Shown: positions 1-10,391, counted from the stretch's first letter. The stretch is 64,000 nt of DNA from Petaurus breviceps papuanus (GCA_028583685.1 JAMXIF010000042.1:23431961-23495960); one strand, 5' to 3'. Translations and numbers: made by a program. Notes: generated by a model from the sequence alone, not told the origin.

Positions 1-299
1 TAGGCAAGAACGTTTTCTCTTGCTCTTTCTCCTCTAATTTTAGGTCGAGGTAAGATCTCAGACAAGAACCTGAAAGCCATCTCATATCACATTTGGCTTT
101 GTCATTTCTGGTTCTTTTTAACTGCAACCAGTCCTTGCCAGCTCCTAAGCCACAATGGGACTCCCCTATTAGGAGAATAATTCCTAAGAAATAGAAACTT
201 GTCCTTCTGCCATATTAACCAGAGCCCTGGGACTTGAACAAAGTACATTCAACTTGCATCATTTAAGAAAGAGATAATGTCTCAGAAATGACCAGGTTC
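1..299. other. unassigned sequence
   Basis: I recognise no gene or repeat here. A pyrimidine-rich tract followed by TTTTAG at about 30-45 resembles a splice acceptor, but no reading frame supports an exon. Confidence 0.4.
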
Positions 300-515
300 T
301 AATGATGAATGAATGGAAAAACAAACGAAAGGGAAAAGGCATTTATTAAACACTTACTATGAGTAAGTGGTTATTAGAGGCACTAGGCTTACAAATACAA
401 ATTGATAAATATAGCAAACTGAACAATCATCTAACACCATATATGAAGGGCTACAATAGGTACTGGGAGCTACAAAGTTTGGGTAAGACATAATCCCTAC
501 CTTCTAGGACTGGAT
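300..515 (-). mobile_element. L2 LINE 3' end (antisense)
   Basis: GCATTTATTAAACACTTAC followed by a 'total amount of ... CCCTACCTTCTAGGA'-type stretch is the reverse complement of the L2 3' UTR, which ends in a form of CTCAATAAATGTTTATTGA. The copy is diverged and 5'-truncated. Confidence 0.6.
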
Positions 516-529
516 GATGGTAGATGATG

Positions 530-735
530 AGAGAGAGGAAAATCGTAGTTCAGGGACTAAACTGATTGAAAGACATGAGGCAGGATTCAAATTCCAGTTT
601 TAATGCCTATGACCTGTATAAACTTGAACAAGCCCTCAACCTCTCAGAACTTCTGTTTTCTCATCTGTAAAATGAGTAGATTGAAGTAAATGGTCCTAAG
701 GTCCCTTCTAGCCCAAGATAAATGATCCTAAGGAT
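530..735 (+). mobile_element. MIR-type CORE-SINE
   Basis: A tRNA-derived B-box-like GATTCAAATTCC is followed by the core TTTTCTCATCTGTAAAATGAG and a tail of the type GGTCCCTTCTAGCCC. The order fits an ancient MIR/THER1 SINE in forward orientation. Confidence 0.7.
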
Positions 736-1171
736 CATAGACGTCATTCAATAGCAACAACAAGGATGGAAAGAGTGATACAAGTGAATTGAATAGGTCT
801 CATTAGAGGATAAAAGCAGAAAAAATGGAATGGCTGTATCAGTGGAGAGCAAGGAGTAGATATTCTAGCCTTCTCCTTGATTTTGTAATTTCAGGGCAAT
901 AAGAGAAGGTGTAGCAACCAGTGGTGAGAGGTGCAAGGGATATAATGTTTTCAGAAGACAACCAGGTTTTAATTAAAGCAAGCTGGAGGAATGCACAATG
1001 TTTCCCAAACACTCAGAGAAGGATCTTAGGATTGAGGATGGAGGGGGGGCATCTAGTACAAATCCCCTCATTTTAGTAAAAAGTATTCTCTTCAGTATAT
1101 TGAAATAAGCAGACCTCAGAATAATATCCCAAAATGGGTAGGTTTCATCTGTGGATTTTTATATGTCATGA
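736..1171. other. unassigned sequence
   Basis: No gene, RNA or repeat family was recognised in this stretch. A G-run lies near 1044. Confidence 0.4.
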
Positions 1172-1283
1172 CCTTGAAGGAAGGAGGAGGAGGAAGAAGA
1201 AGGGATGGGAGGATAGAGAGAAGAGGAAAAAGAGGAAGAACAAGCAGAGGAGGAGGAGAAAAAGAAGACAACAGGAAGACTCA
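1172..1283 (+). repeat. GA-rich low-complexity tract
   Basis: The tract is almost pure purine on the plus strand (GGA, GAA and GAGGA units). It produces spurious Lys/Arg/Glu-rich open frames of 61-76 codons that I do not consider genes. Confidence 0.85.
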
Positions 1284-1289
1284 TGGCTT

Positions 1290-1475
1290 AGCAGAGAGAG
1301 TAAAGGCTCTGCAATCCCAGGACCCTTGTTCAGACCTCAGCCTTGGTACTTAATACCCAAGTAACCCCAGGCTAAATCATTTAAATTCCTTAGGCTGCAG
1401 TTTCCTTATCTGTAAAATTCAAGAGTTAGACTTGTTGAACTTTAAGGTCTTACTCAGTTCTAAGTTTATAATCTG
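1290..1475 (+). mobile_element. MIR-type SINE
   Basis: The core CAGTTTCCTTATCTGTAAAAT and the downstream GACTTGTTGAACTTTAAGGT identify a diverged MIR-type SINE in forward orientation. The tRNA head is poorly preserved. Confidence 0.55.
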
Positions 1476-1484
1476 AAAAGTTCA

Positions 1485-1715
1485 CATTGAGAAGAGCTTC
1501 AAGGTTAGCAAAGTGTTTCCCTCACAACAACTCTATTAGGCAGGTAACATAATTATCATTAAAATTATCTTTCTGTTTTACAGGTAAGGAAACTGAGACT
1601 CAAGAAAAGGCTCAATAATGTGTTCAAGGTCATGCAGATAGAAAGTAGTAGAACTAAGATTTGAACTCAGGGTCTCTGATTTTAAATCATACGTTCTTCT
1701 CACTATTCAACACTG
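1485..1715 (-). mobile_element. MIR-type SINE (antisense)
   Basis: CTCACAACAACTCTATTAGGC, then TTTTACAGGTAAGGAAACTG, GGTCATGCAGATAG and TTTGAACTCAGGGTC occur in the order expected of the MIR reverse complement. Confidence 0.75.
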
Positions 1716-2204
1716 ATTCCATAAGTGCTCAGTATGAGAAACTTGCACTTGTATGGCAGTTGGTTATTTAACGGGAAGCTAGAGAGGTCAAATATCACTC
1801 GATGAGAGGCTGACACCACCTAGAAAACTCTCTTCAAAACAACAACTTAAACAATATAACAATGCAAAAGGGATGATCTTTTAAGGAAGATGTCTCAATT
1901 TAATACCAAAATCACTTCATTTATGATTTCTCTGTAAAATAGATTATATTATATCCTATTAAAGTTTGGGGATACAATGAAAGGCAACAACATGGCACTG
2001 CTCTTGTAATGGCAAGCAAAGAAGTACTTAGCACCTCGCTTCAGTTATTTGTTAGCACCTTGTTTCAGTTCAAGTCTTTGAGCCTTGCCCTGATTATATC
2101 AAGTCTTGGTTAAGAAACAGAACCTGTGAATTCCACAGTGGGAGGGACTTGCCAAAGACAGGAATAGGAAGGTGCCACCATTTTGGAATATCTGGAGTAT
2201 GAGG
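1716..2204. other. unassigned sequence
   Basis: No gene or known repeat was recognised. A short near-exact direct repeat (AGCACCTCGCTTCAGTT and AGCACCTTGTTTCAGTT) lies at 2030-2068. Confidence 0.4.
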
Positions 2205-2520
2205 AAGGGCAAGTAATGTAACTGGATCACAGGATGCATAGAAGGGACTAAGTAAAAGAAGACTGGAAAGGTAAGAAGGGGCCAGGCATGTTAAATGCCA
2301 AAGAAAGGATTTTAAATTTTATCTTTGAGGTAATAGGAGCCATTCAAGTTTATTGAGTAGGGAAGAGACATAATCAGACCTACACTTTAGGAAAATCACT
2401 TTGACAGCTGAATGAAGGATGAATTCAAATGACTTGAGGTAGTAAAACCTGTTAGAGAATTATGTCAATAACCCATGCATGAGGTGATTGAGTAAAGAGG
2501 ATATATTTTAGAGACATTAT
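2205..2520 (-). mobile_element. L2 LINE ORF2 C-terminal region (antisense)
   Basis: The order AAGGATTTTAAATTTTATC, GGAGCCATTCAAGTTTATTG, GACATAATCAGACCT, AAAATCACTTTGACAGCTG and CATGAGGTGATT follows the reverse complement of L2 ORF2, coding for the stretch around 'AARVILLKP..DHVTPLLKTLQWLPI'. Frames are broken. Confidence 0.75.
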
Positions 2521-3599
2521 GAAAGTACCATCCTGAGATATCCTTCTCCTTCTGGTGCCCATACTTCTACAAATTGCTCCCTCCCTCTTTTCTCCTTCCT
2601 AGTCTAGCTAGGTAATCCTTCAGCATCATAAAAATCTTGCTGTGGTTCAGGGTCTTTTCCCAGATGAGATCTTCCCAACTTACCTCACCAGGGATTCATC
2701 ATGGATGTAATTCTATCCCCTTCCCACCAGGTAAAAAACAAATCTTTTGTTAATAACTCTCCTCACTCCTTCCTTCAGGGTTTGTATCAGTTTACCAAAT
2801 GTGACAAGTTGATTCATCAGGTATCCTCTTGCAGAGGCCAAAAATGAGCAGAGGGTCTGAGAGGAGGCAAAGAGCAGGGTTTGCCTCTCTTTCTGACAGG
2901 ACATATGATCCTTAACATCCAGCAATTCATCTAGCCCAAATCTGTACATGTACTTCCTTCATGAAACACATGCCATAAAATGATGACCTCCATTTCACTT
3001 CATTTAAAGTCACTGTTAAGAGAGGGACATGTGATATTGGGACAGAGATTATATAAAGAAATGTAACCTACCATAATGTAATCAACATAAATGTACCCAA
3101 GAACATGACAGACAGATACATTTCCCTTGTAATTGGTCCTAAAGGACAGGATAGTCATGCCTGTTGATGTATATGCTTGCCTTGTAATCTTCCATGTCTG
3201 AACTTCCTAATTTAGGTGCTTAGAAGTAATGCATGTACAGCAGAGCCCAAGAGCTCAATAAAAAGGGAGGCATGACCCATTGATTTCTGTTGATGTCATA
3301 TGGAGATTGCAAAGGAGTCTATGCTTCAAGTTCCACACCATTAGCATGGACTGATCGTTCCAGATTTTGCTTCTTGATGATCATGCCTACCAGTCAAGAC
3401 TGTGTCTTGTATACTTATATGGTTACACGTGGATGGAGAAATATCTATGGACATGCTAAAAGCAACAACAGTAACAACAGCTGTTACTCCATCATCCCGT
3501 GTTTTGGATGGTGACAAGGCCCTTCACAGTAGAGCATAGCCAGAGATGCGAAAGTATACAAAATGGGCCTTTGCTTCATGGAGACTGTGATTTGATTGG
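2521..3599. other. unassigned sequence, possible LTR-like relic near 3020-3290
   Basis: No gene was recognised. The 78-codon minus frame at 2713-2949 and plus frames at 3290-3750 look like chance. An AATAAA at about 3258 and promoter-like AT-rich blocks hint at an old LTR at 3020-3290, but no ends or target duplication were found. Confidence 0.3.
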
Positions 3600-3964
3600 A
3601 GATATGAAAACAGAAGGATGGGCCTCTAAAGCTCATCATATCTCATCTGGGATTGCTCCCTTCAGCATCTCAAACAAGAGGTTGTCCAGGCTTTGTTTAA
3701 AGAAATTCAGTAAGAAGGATCCCTTGCCCACCGGAGGCCACCCTTTCTAATTTTAGATAGCTCTTATTGTAGAAAGTTTATTCTTATATCAAGTTGAAAT
3801 TTGTGTGTCTGCACCCTCAACTACTGCTCTTACTTGTCTCTTCTAGGGGCAAGTAGAACAGCTGTAATCTCTCTTCCACACAGAGAGGCTTCAACTACTC
3901 GAAACAGGTCTCAGGCTGTACTCTGCTTCTCCTGGCTAAATATCCCAAATCCACTCTCAAAAAT
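3600..3964 (-). mobile_element. L3/CR1-type LINE 3' region (antisense, left part)
   Basis: Blocks resembling 'TTGTCCAGGCTTTG', 'GGGGCAAGTAGAACA', 'CTCTTCCACACAGA' and 'CTCCTGGCTAAATATCCC' occur in the order of the antisense L3/CR1 3' region. The copy continues after an inserted element at about 3985-4180. Confidence 0.6.
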
Positions 3965-3984
3965 TATTAATCTAGATTCCATGG

Positions 3985-4180
3985 ATTAAAAGAAAAAAGA
4001 AAATTTTAAAATAATAACATAATGACATGTCAATACAATTAATTCTCCTCTTTAATCCTATATATATATTGTTTTGTGCATTTAAGAACATTATTCTTAA
4101 AAGTGGTCTATAGACTTCCCCAGATTTCCAAAGGGATCTGTGACCCAAAAAAATAAAAAGGTTAAATACTTCTTCTTTAA
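3985..4180 (+). mobile_element. hAT-like non-autonomous DNA transposon
   Basis: TTTAATCCTATATATATATT, GCATTTAAGAACATTATTCT and GGGATCTGTGACCCAAAAAAA match the right half of the same family as the element at 5886-6073. It interrupts the L3/CR1 relic. The terminal repeats are degraded and no clear target duplication is visible. Confidence 0.5.
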
Positions 4181-4199
4181 TCATTTAGAGCATGGTTTC

Positions 4200-5020
4200 T
4201 ATTTCTCTCATCATTCTGTTCATAATCCTTTGGATAAATCCAGATTTTCGTGTTTTCTATGAAATGCAGTACCTAAAACTGAATACAGTTCTGCAGTGGT
4301 GACCTGAACAAATCATGGTCCAGTGGTAGGATGATTTCACTTGTTATGGATATACTTCCCTTAATGAAGCCAAAGCTCATATTAGTCATTTAGATTACAT
4401 TTATACTCCAGTATATTCTTGGTTCTTATTAGTCTTATAGTTCACTAAAACTCTTAGCTCTTTCCCCATATGAGCTCCCACAATTTCCTTATTTTTATAA
4501 AAACTATTAGATAAACTCAAATGTAAGCTATGTACATATCATTACATTTTATCACATTATATCTTGATAAATTTAATTGTTCTAGACTATGGATTCAGAT
4601 TCTGTCATCAGCATGGTAACTGACCCTTCCACCTTTGGGTTAGCTGGCAATTTGATAAGCTTGGCATCTATTTTTTCATCCGAGTTATTCATGTAAACTG
4701 TTCCACAGATTAGGGTCAAGGACCATGTAACTCTTTCTTGATCAGCCCATGCTAGTTCTTTGTGATGATTGCTTCTCTTTCTAAATGTCCACAATCCACA
4801 TCTTTGATAATGTATTCTAGAATTCAGCCTGGGAATAAATAATAAATTCACTGGTCTATCATTTGAAGAATCCACCCCATTCCATTTTTTTAAATGGAGA
4901 CCACATTTGTTTATCTCCAGGAATTCAGTATGTTTCCTGTTCAAAAATTTCCAACAATCGCCATCATAAATCCAGATTTCAATGTTTTCTATGAAATGCG
5001 GTATTAGGAATTACACATCT
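4200..5020 (-). mobile_element. L3/CR1-type LINE (antisense, right part)
   Basis: The run 'CAGTACCTAAAACTGAATAC', 'GGCAATTTGATAAGCTTGGC', 'TTTTTTCATCCGAGTTATTC' and 'TAGGGTCAAGGACCATGTAA' parallels antisense CR1/L3, where the coding strand gives '...DLGEDTDGMLIKFADDTKLGG'-type reverse-transcriptase sequence. The 120-codon minus frame at 4582-4944 is part of this relic. A second short copy of a motif at 4231-4270 recurs at 4967-5003. Confidence 0.6.
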
Positions 5021-5214
5021 GCTGTTTATTTCAATACTCTGCCCAGGCTTGCTAACTTGAACTCAGTGGCAATATATTCATTCTTATGATTTCCTCATTT
5101 ATCTCAATATATAAATACATAAACATACAAACATAATACATAGCTTAAATATACGAAAAGTTAAATACAAGTTTATTTCATTGTAAGGTAGCCCAGGATT
5201 TATTACCAAAGAAT

Positions 5215-5340
5215 TGGTGTACACACTCACTAAGTGCTATAGGTTTGAAGGAAAATGAAGACATTATCAGCAGGAGTGGTCTAAGAAAGCTTCTTGGATC
5301 AGATGAAGATTCAGCATTGGAATGGTATTGGAAGGATGGT
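5215..5340 (-). mobile_element. L2 LINE fragment (antisense)
   Basis: CTAAGAAAGCTTCTTGGATC followed by GAAGATTCAGCATTGGAATG resembles antisense L2 in the region before its 3' UTR. The copy is short and diverged. Confidence 0.4.
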
Positions 5341-5885
5341 TATGATTAGTACTAAAAGAAAATTTTTAAAAAAGGGAAATTATCTTTCTGGTGCATACAA
5401 TGAGACAATACTTGTGCATGTTCCCAGGTACAAAACTGGGTTCACCTTACATTTTTGTCTGTCTGATGCTTTCTATATTCAAAAATTTTCTTAATTATGT
5501 CACTTACTCATTTATCATTAATTCTCACTTGTTAATTAATTCCAAAAGAGGTCAGTTGTATTTGGAAAGGTCCTACATGGAAACAGGGAGAACTTTGTGA
5601 CTTACATAAGACATAATCCCCATCCTCAGGTAGTAGTCCAGTAAATAACACCAATAGATTGAAACCTTAAAGTGGATCCTGTAACCTTACCTGACAAACA
5701 GCCAGACTGTTTACCATTGCTACACATTCCTCTCTTCAATCCCCCATCTCTGCCTTGATAAATGACTGTCTGATCCCTGTACCCATCAAAATAGGGAGTG
5801 TAACAATCAGCAGAGACTCTCTCACCTCCTATGCTCAAGGACCTCACTGTCGGGACCTCCCTCACTCCTACCTTCTGCTAAGGCA
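5341..5885. other. unassigned sequence
   Basis: No known repeat or gene was identified. Short overlapping frames of 60-80 codons on both strands have no recognisable protein features. Confidence 0.4.
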
Positions 5886-6073
5886 CAAGTTCTTTACCTG
5901 GGTTCTGTGAACTCATTTTTTTTAATGTTTTGAAAACTGCATTTCAACATACTTTTCATCTGTAAGCCCATGCATTTTATGCATTTAAAAGTATTCTGAG
6001 AAGGGATCCACATGGTTCAACAGATGGTCAAAGGTGTCTGTGACACAAAGAAAGACCAAGAATGCCTGCTCTA
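5886..6073 (+). mobile_element. hAT-like non-autonomous DNA transposon
   Basis: The left end reads GTTCTTTACCTGGGTTCTGT and the right end reads the approximate inverse, GACCAAGAATGCCTGC. The interior carries ATTTTATGCATTTAAAAGTA and TTCTGAGAAGGGATCCA. This fits the mammalian hAT MER-type family with GGTTCTTAACCTGGGGTC termini. Confidence 0.6.
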
Positions 6074-6324
6074 AAGTCCTCTAAAAATCTGGGAAAGTTA
6101 GAAGTTGATTCGCCTCCTCACTAAAACTTTTTTTGGGAATCCTTCCTCTACCTACTTCTGGTAAACTGGTTTGGGTAAAATAGATTGCTAAATGGCCCTA
6201 ACGCAGGCCTCTATTAATTCTCCTTCTTCCTTCCAGATATGCATATTTTGTTTGTTTTTTTGTTTCTTCAGAAGGGAAATAATGTAATAGAGTATTGATA
6301 CTTCAGTTGAAATCTATTACTGAT

Positions 6325-6640
6325 CATGGCCTCTCCCTATCTGTCTTTTACTCTCCCTATTTTCAGCCATTCCTCCTCCCTCCTTCCTTTCTCTCTCTTC
6401 TCTCTCTATTCTCTCTATCTAATTCTTTCTCTCTCTTATTCCCCTTCTATCATTCTGATCTCTCCTCTTTCTTTCCCCTTCTATTTTCAACTTTCCCTTC
6501 TCCTCTCTCTAGTCTTATTTTCCTTTCCCTCCTTTCTGTGTCCCTTTCCTCTCCTGTTCTCTCCCTCTTTCTCTATCTCCCCTTGTCTCCATTTTCTCTT
6601 CTCTCTTTCCCTCTGTCCCCTAGCTTTCCTCTTTGTCAGT
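6325..6640 (+). repeat. CT-rich low-complexity tract
   Basis: About 310 bases consist of TCTC, CTTTCC and TCCC units. Two overlapping frames of 107 and 135 codons (Ser/Leu/Phe/Pro only) are by-products of this composition and are not genes. Confidence 0.85.
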
Positions 6641-6739
6641 CTGTTTTAGATCTAAGAATGCTGTACAAACACACAGTGACCTGTTGTCAACACTGCCAAT
6701 AGGTCTCACAGGACTTAGGGTCCCACACATGCCCAGAGC

Positions 6740-6865
6740 TTTCATGGCAGCTGTCAGAGATGTAAAGGCATCTTGTATATGGGAGAACTGAGGTTCAGAG
6801 ATAGGAAACAATTTGTCCAAAGTCAAAGAAGAGCCTCCACTCAGAGCTCCTGGAATGCCACCATG
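6740..6865 (-). mobile_element. MIR-type SINE fragment (antisense)
   Basis: GGGAGAACTGAGGTTCAGAGA followed by CAATTTGTCCAAAGTCA is the MIR core in reverse orientation. The tRNA-side end is lost in flanking DNA. Confidence 0.5.
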
Positions 6866-6879
6866 TGGACCCACATGAC

Positions 6880-8213
6880 CATCACACCAATTTCTTTTCT
6901 TTCACATGGTTCTGGGAGGGGAGGAACAGCTCCAAACAGTTCTATGTAATCAGACCTGAAGATAAATTTAAGTCCTATGGTTAAGAGATTAAGTGAACCA
7001 GTGATTGAATGGTTCCCTGACCCTGCAAAACCTTTCATCCAGAGATTCTGGCCTCGACCTCATCAAAGTCAACACCCTGGAAGGAAGAAATTTGTGGAGT
7101 GACAAATACATCCAAGTACATGATGAACCTGTAAGATTTATGCTCACTCTTGATGCTGGCTACAACCAAGACAGTACCATTGAGGTCAAAATCAGCTCCA
7201 CCATGACCTTCCACTGAATAACCAAGTCCCACACAGTGACTTCTTATCACTGGACTCTCAACAGTAACAGTCTGGACCACACATGGAATCATCTCACCCT
7301 GTATAATGTGTCCTGGGCCCACCAGAGCATCTACATGTACTCCTCTCACAATAAGCTGGCCCGGGTTTCCTGTTCAGCTAAGGTTATCCTAAGAGTAATA
7401 GATTCAGGGGCAGCCACTGGCTCAGTGAGAAAGAGCGCTGGCCCTGAGGTCGGGAGACCCAGGATCAGTTCCGGCCTCAGATACTTGGCACCCACACAAA
7501 ATAACTGGCCCTGTAACCTTGAGCAAGTTACTTAACCCCAATTGCTAAAAAAAAGTGATAGATTCTCAGGATAATTCTGGTACCTCACAGTCTAAAGAAG
7601 TCAACCTCATGTTCCTTGTTGCGACTGCTGTTTTGGCTGGACTGGTGATAGTTGGGGACCTGGACCAAAATAGCAAAAGGGCTTCACAAAAACAACTAGA
7701 AGATCTAGGACCAGGAGGGGAGAGTTATGCAGCCAAGATGCATAAAAAGACTTTTCTCACATATGAAAATGATTCCCAGTTCTGAGTTCTGCACACATAT
7801 AAGAATCAATCATAGTCTGCAGTTCTACACACATATGAAAACAATCCCCAAGCTTGAGATGGAGTGGCAACCACCCAGGCCCAGAGTTTTGCCTCAGCCT
7901 CCTCTTTAACCCTCTCTAAGAAAACTTATCAGGACCTAGATGTCACCAAAATGGCTATCTGTGACCAGATCCTCCACCCAAGAAGTCAAGGAAGAAGCAA
8001 GATGCCCCAGAGATGATGCCCTCTGCCAACCAAGCCACCATGTTTCTAGAACAGGATCCATGGAGGCAAAGGACTTGGATTCAAGACAGAGGGACTGGAA
8101 AGTCTTGTCAAGGGTTCAGACAGAAACCCAAGTTCTCATCTCATCTCATTCTACTGTCCCCAATCCCCAGAGCTAAGACCAATAAAGCCACCTTACCCCC
8201 CAAAATAAAATAA
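6880..8213 (+). pseudogene. processed pseudogene of a CEACAM/SLAM-like immunoglobulin-superfamily membrane protein
   Basis: The conceptual protein runs Ig V domain, Ig C2 domain, transmembrane segment and tail with no introns. The V domain ends at about 7000-7125 with NGSLTLQNLSSRDSG, the classic F-G turn. The second domain spans about 7126-7405 and includes WTLNSNSL and LTLYNVSW. A hydrophobic segment LMFLVATAVLAGLVIVG lies at about 7609-7660, followed by a charged tail ending at 7785. From 7005 to 7785 one frame is kept once the SINE at 7406-7554 and its duplicated target are set aside. It has a single stop, at 7215, where the first Ig-fold cysteine is expected; the second expected cysteine reads tyrosine (YMYSSHN), and the V-domain tyrosine of DSGxY reads aspartate. 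Upstream of 7005 the frame shifts and has further stops. AATAAA at 8180 and an A-rich end near 8205-8213 mark the 3' end. Family resemblance is by eye; the Ig assignment is firmer than the subfamily. Confidence 0.62.
7406..7554 (+). mobile_element. tRNA-derived SINE inside the Ig pseudogene
   Basis: The head GGGGCAGCCACTGGCTCAGTG, a GGCCTCAGATACTTGG block and the tail ACTTAACCCCAATTGCT plus A8 define a marsupial L1-dependent SINE. The target duplication is GTAATAGATTC (7395-7405) and GTGATAGATTC (7555-7565), one mismatch. Confidence 0.88.
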
Positions 8214-8299
8214 AATTCATTACTACTATTGGGGGTGTAAGTCAAGGTATCTGCCTGATGGATTATGGGGTCAGTAACAGTATCTTCTTTCTTGAGTTT

Positions 8300-8765
8300 T
8301 GACATGTCTATGAGGCATCTAATTCAGGATGCAAAATAACAATTGAAGATGTGATGCTGGAGGTCAGGAGAGGGGCTAGAGTTAGATAAGTAAATCTAAG
8401 GATCATAAGCATAAAGATAACTGAATCTATGGGAGATGATGAGGTCACTAAACAAAATCAAGAGGGAGAAGATAACAGGGCTCATGACAGAGTCTTGGAG
8501 GACACTCATGGTTAACTGGAGCAACTTACAGTAAAATCCAGCAAAGGTGTCTGAGATGGAACAATTAAATACATAAGACTAGAATCAGGAGAAAATAGTG
8601 CCACCAAAGCCCAGAAAGAAGAGATTATCAAGAAGAGGATGATCATCAGTGCCAAAGGCTGCAGAGGGGTCAAGAAAGCTGAGGATCCAGAAAAGGCCAT
8701 TAGATTGGCAATTAAGAGATTACTGGTAACTTTAGAGATGACTTGCCTAAAGGCACAGAACCAGT
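8300..8765 (-). mobile_element. L2 LINE reverse-transcriptase region (antisense)
   Basis: The block order TCTATGAGGCATCTAATTCA, GGATCATAAGCATAAAGAT, GATGATGAGGTCACTAAAC, CAGAGTCTTGGAGGACACTC, GCCAAAGGCTGCAGAGGGGTC and GGCAATTAAGAGATTACTGG follows antisense L2 ORF2. The coding strand corresponds to the palm region with 'LLDLSAAFDTVDH' and 'GVPQGSVLGPLLFSIYT'. Frames are broken. Confidence 0.8.
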
Positions 8766-9234
8766 TATTGGCAAAAGAGAGCTTGGAAAATTGGTTTTCT
8801 GACTCTAATCCATTGCTCTTTCTACTTACATTATTAACAAATCTGAATTTGGATGGATAGTGGGGAAATTCTTGTTAGACTGAATGAAGGAATCAATTAA
8901 TCTGTTTTTCTAGGGAAAAGAAAAAAAAAACTTTTATACCCATCACCTTCACATCTTCTTCTCATTCACTTTTTTTGTTCTGAATTTAACAAATTCCAAA
9001 TAAGATGAGCATTTCCATATACAAATTAGACCAGAAGAGGATTAAACATGAAACTACAAATCTGTATTTCATACAGCTCACTTTTCTTTTAAAGTATGTA
9101 ATCAGTTCAACATGTTCTTTTCAAAGTTGTCCTGCTTGTCTACATTTCCTACTGACCTTACTTCTGTTCTTTTCTGAATGTTTTTAAAATGCTTCACTGA
9201 CCATCTTTTCTTCTTTTTTTTTTCATTTTGGTAA
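8766..9234. other. unassigned sequence
   Basis: No gene or repeat family was recognised. An A-run lies near 8930 and a T-run near 9215. Confidence 0.4.
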
Positions 9235-9530
9235 CCCTATCACTAGCCTTTATGTCCTACACTACAACTTCCCTAGCCCCAAACAAAAGGGAGAAAAAGC
9301 CCTTGTGCCAAATATGCATCATCAAGCAAAGCAAATCCCCACACTGGCCATGTCTGAAAATGTATTATTCATTCAGCACCTTGGGTTCATCACTCTTCTC
9401 TCAGAAGGCAGCTAATATGTTTCCTCCACAGTCTTCTGGGATTGTGGTTGGTCACTGCATTGACCAGAGTGTTGAAGTCTTTCTTAGTTTTCTTTACAAT
9501 GATGTTATTATAGTGAAAATTGTTCAGGGA
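9235..9530 (-). mobile_element. old L1 3' UTR (antisense)
   Basis: GCAAATCCCCACACTGGCCA, CTGAAAATGTATTATTCATT, GGATTGTGGTTGGTCACTG-type and CATTGACCAGAGTGTTGAAG blocks follow the reverse complement of an older mammalian/marsupial L1 3' UTR. Confidence 0.7.
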
Positions 9531-9554
9531 TCCAGATGTGAACCTCAACATGGA

Positions 9555-9760
9555 CCCCATGCTCAGGCCTGCATCACCTTTCACCTACATTACTACAACA
9601 GCCTTCAGAATAGGTTGCCCTGCTTCTAGTTTCTCCTTTCACCAATCCATCTTCCATATAGCTGTCCAAATGATTTTCCAAAAGTACAAAACTAACCCCG
9701 TTACTATCCAACTCAATAAATTCTCATAATTCCCTATAGTCTCTAGAACAAAATTAAAGT
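9555..9760 (+). mobile_element. L2 LINE ORF2 fragment
   Basis: TACATTACTACAACAGCCTTC, CTTCTAGTTTCTCC, CATCTTCCATATAGCTGTCC and CCCTATAGTCTCTAGAACAAA match L2 ORF2 coding for 'YCNSLLTGLP..LQSIL.TAA..I'. The next L2 fragment lies on the other strand. Confidence 0.65.
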
Positions 9761-9764
9761 TCCT

Positions 9765-9865
9765 CTATTTAGTACTAGGCACTGTGCTAGTCCCTGGAAT
9801 TATTTACAAAGATAAAATTCAAATAATCTCTTCCCTCCAAGAGTTAACAGTCTATAGACAAATTT
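9765..9865 (-). mobile_element. L2 LINE 3' end (antisense)
   Basis: ACTAGGCACTGTGCTAGTCC and CCCTCCAAGAGTTAACAGTC are the reverse complement of the L2 3' UTR ('GAGCTCCTTGAGGGCAGGGA ... GTGCCTGGCACATAGTAGG' type). Confidence 0.65.
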
Positions 9866-9944
9866 GCTGCACTCAAGAATCATATAACCCAATACCCTTG
9901 CTCAGTAATGAGACTCTTACTCACAAAAAGAAATACAATTTAGA

Positions 9945-10187
9945 GCAGTTAGCTATCTCAGTGAGTAGAACTTGAAGTCAAGAAGACCTAATTTTAATTC
10001 TGCCTCAAATACATACTAGCTGTAGGACCTTGGGCAAATCACTTAACCTCCCTCAGCCTCAATTTTCTTATCTGTAAAATGGGGATAATAATAGCACTTC
10101 CCAGAGTCATTGTGAGGACCAAATGAGAAAATATTTGTAAAGCACTGGGCAAAACTTAAAGCACTGTATAAAGGCTATTATTATGCA
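9945..10187 (+). mobile_element. MIR/THER1-type SINE, near full length
   Basis: All modules are visible: tRNA-derived head, GTAGGACCTTGGGCAAATCA, TTTTCTTATCTGTAAAATGG, GATAATAATAGCACTTCCC, ATTGTGAGGACCAAATGAG and an L2-like tail. Confidence 0.85.
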
Positions 10188-10231
10188 ATTCAAAATAGAT
10201 TACACTAAGAGCATAATTCAATTGGAAAATA

Positions 10232-10391
10232 TTTTTTTTTTCTTTAAGCAATCGGGGTTAAGCAACTTGCTCAAGGTTACATGGCCAGTTATTTCTGGGT
10301 GTGGTGCTGAGTGTCTGAGCCCGGATTTGATCCCCAGGTCATCCCAACACTGGAGCTGGTCCTCTTACTCGCTGAGCCACCTGGCCGCCCC
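10232..10391 (-). mobile_element. tRNA-derived SINE (antisense), first unit of a dimer
   Basis: It starts with a poly-T and runs through GGGTTAAGCAACTTGCTCAAG to CGCTGAGCCACCTGGCCGCCCC, the reverse of the SINE head. It is directly abutted by a second unit. The outer flanks (GGAAAATATT at 10224 and GGAAAAATAAT at 10540) suggest one target duplication for the whole dimer. Confidence 0.85.

Noticed and set aside
3020-3290. Possible solo LTR ending at an AATAAA-containing block
   Set aside because: No TG..CA ends, target duplication or sister copy could be found.
6295-6702. 135-codon open frame rich in Ser, Leu, Phe and Pro
   Set aside because: It is a by-product of the CT-rich tract; two frames are open at once, as expected of simple sequence.
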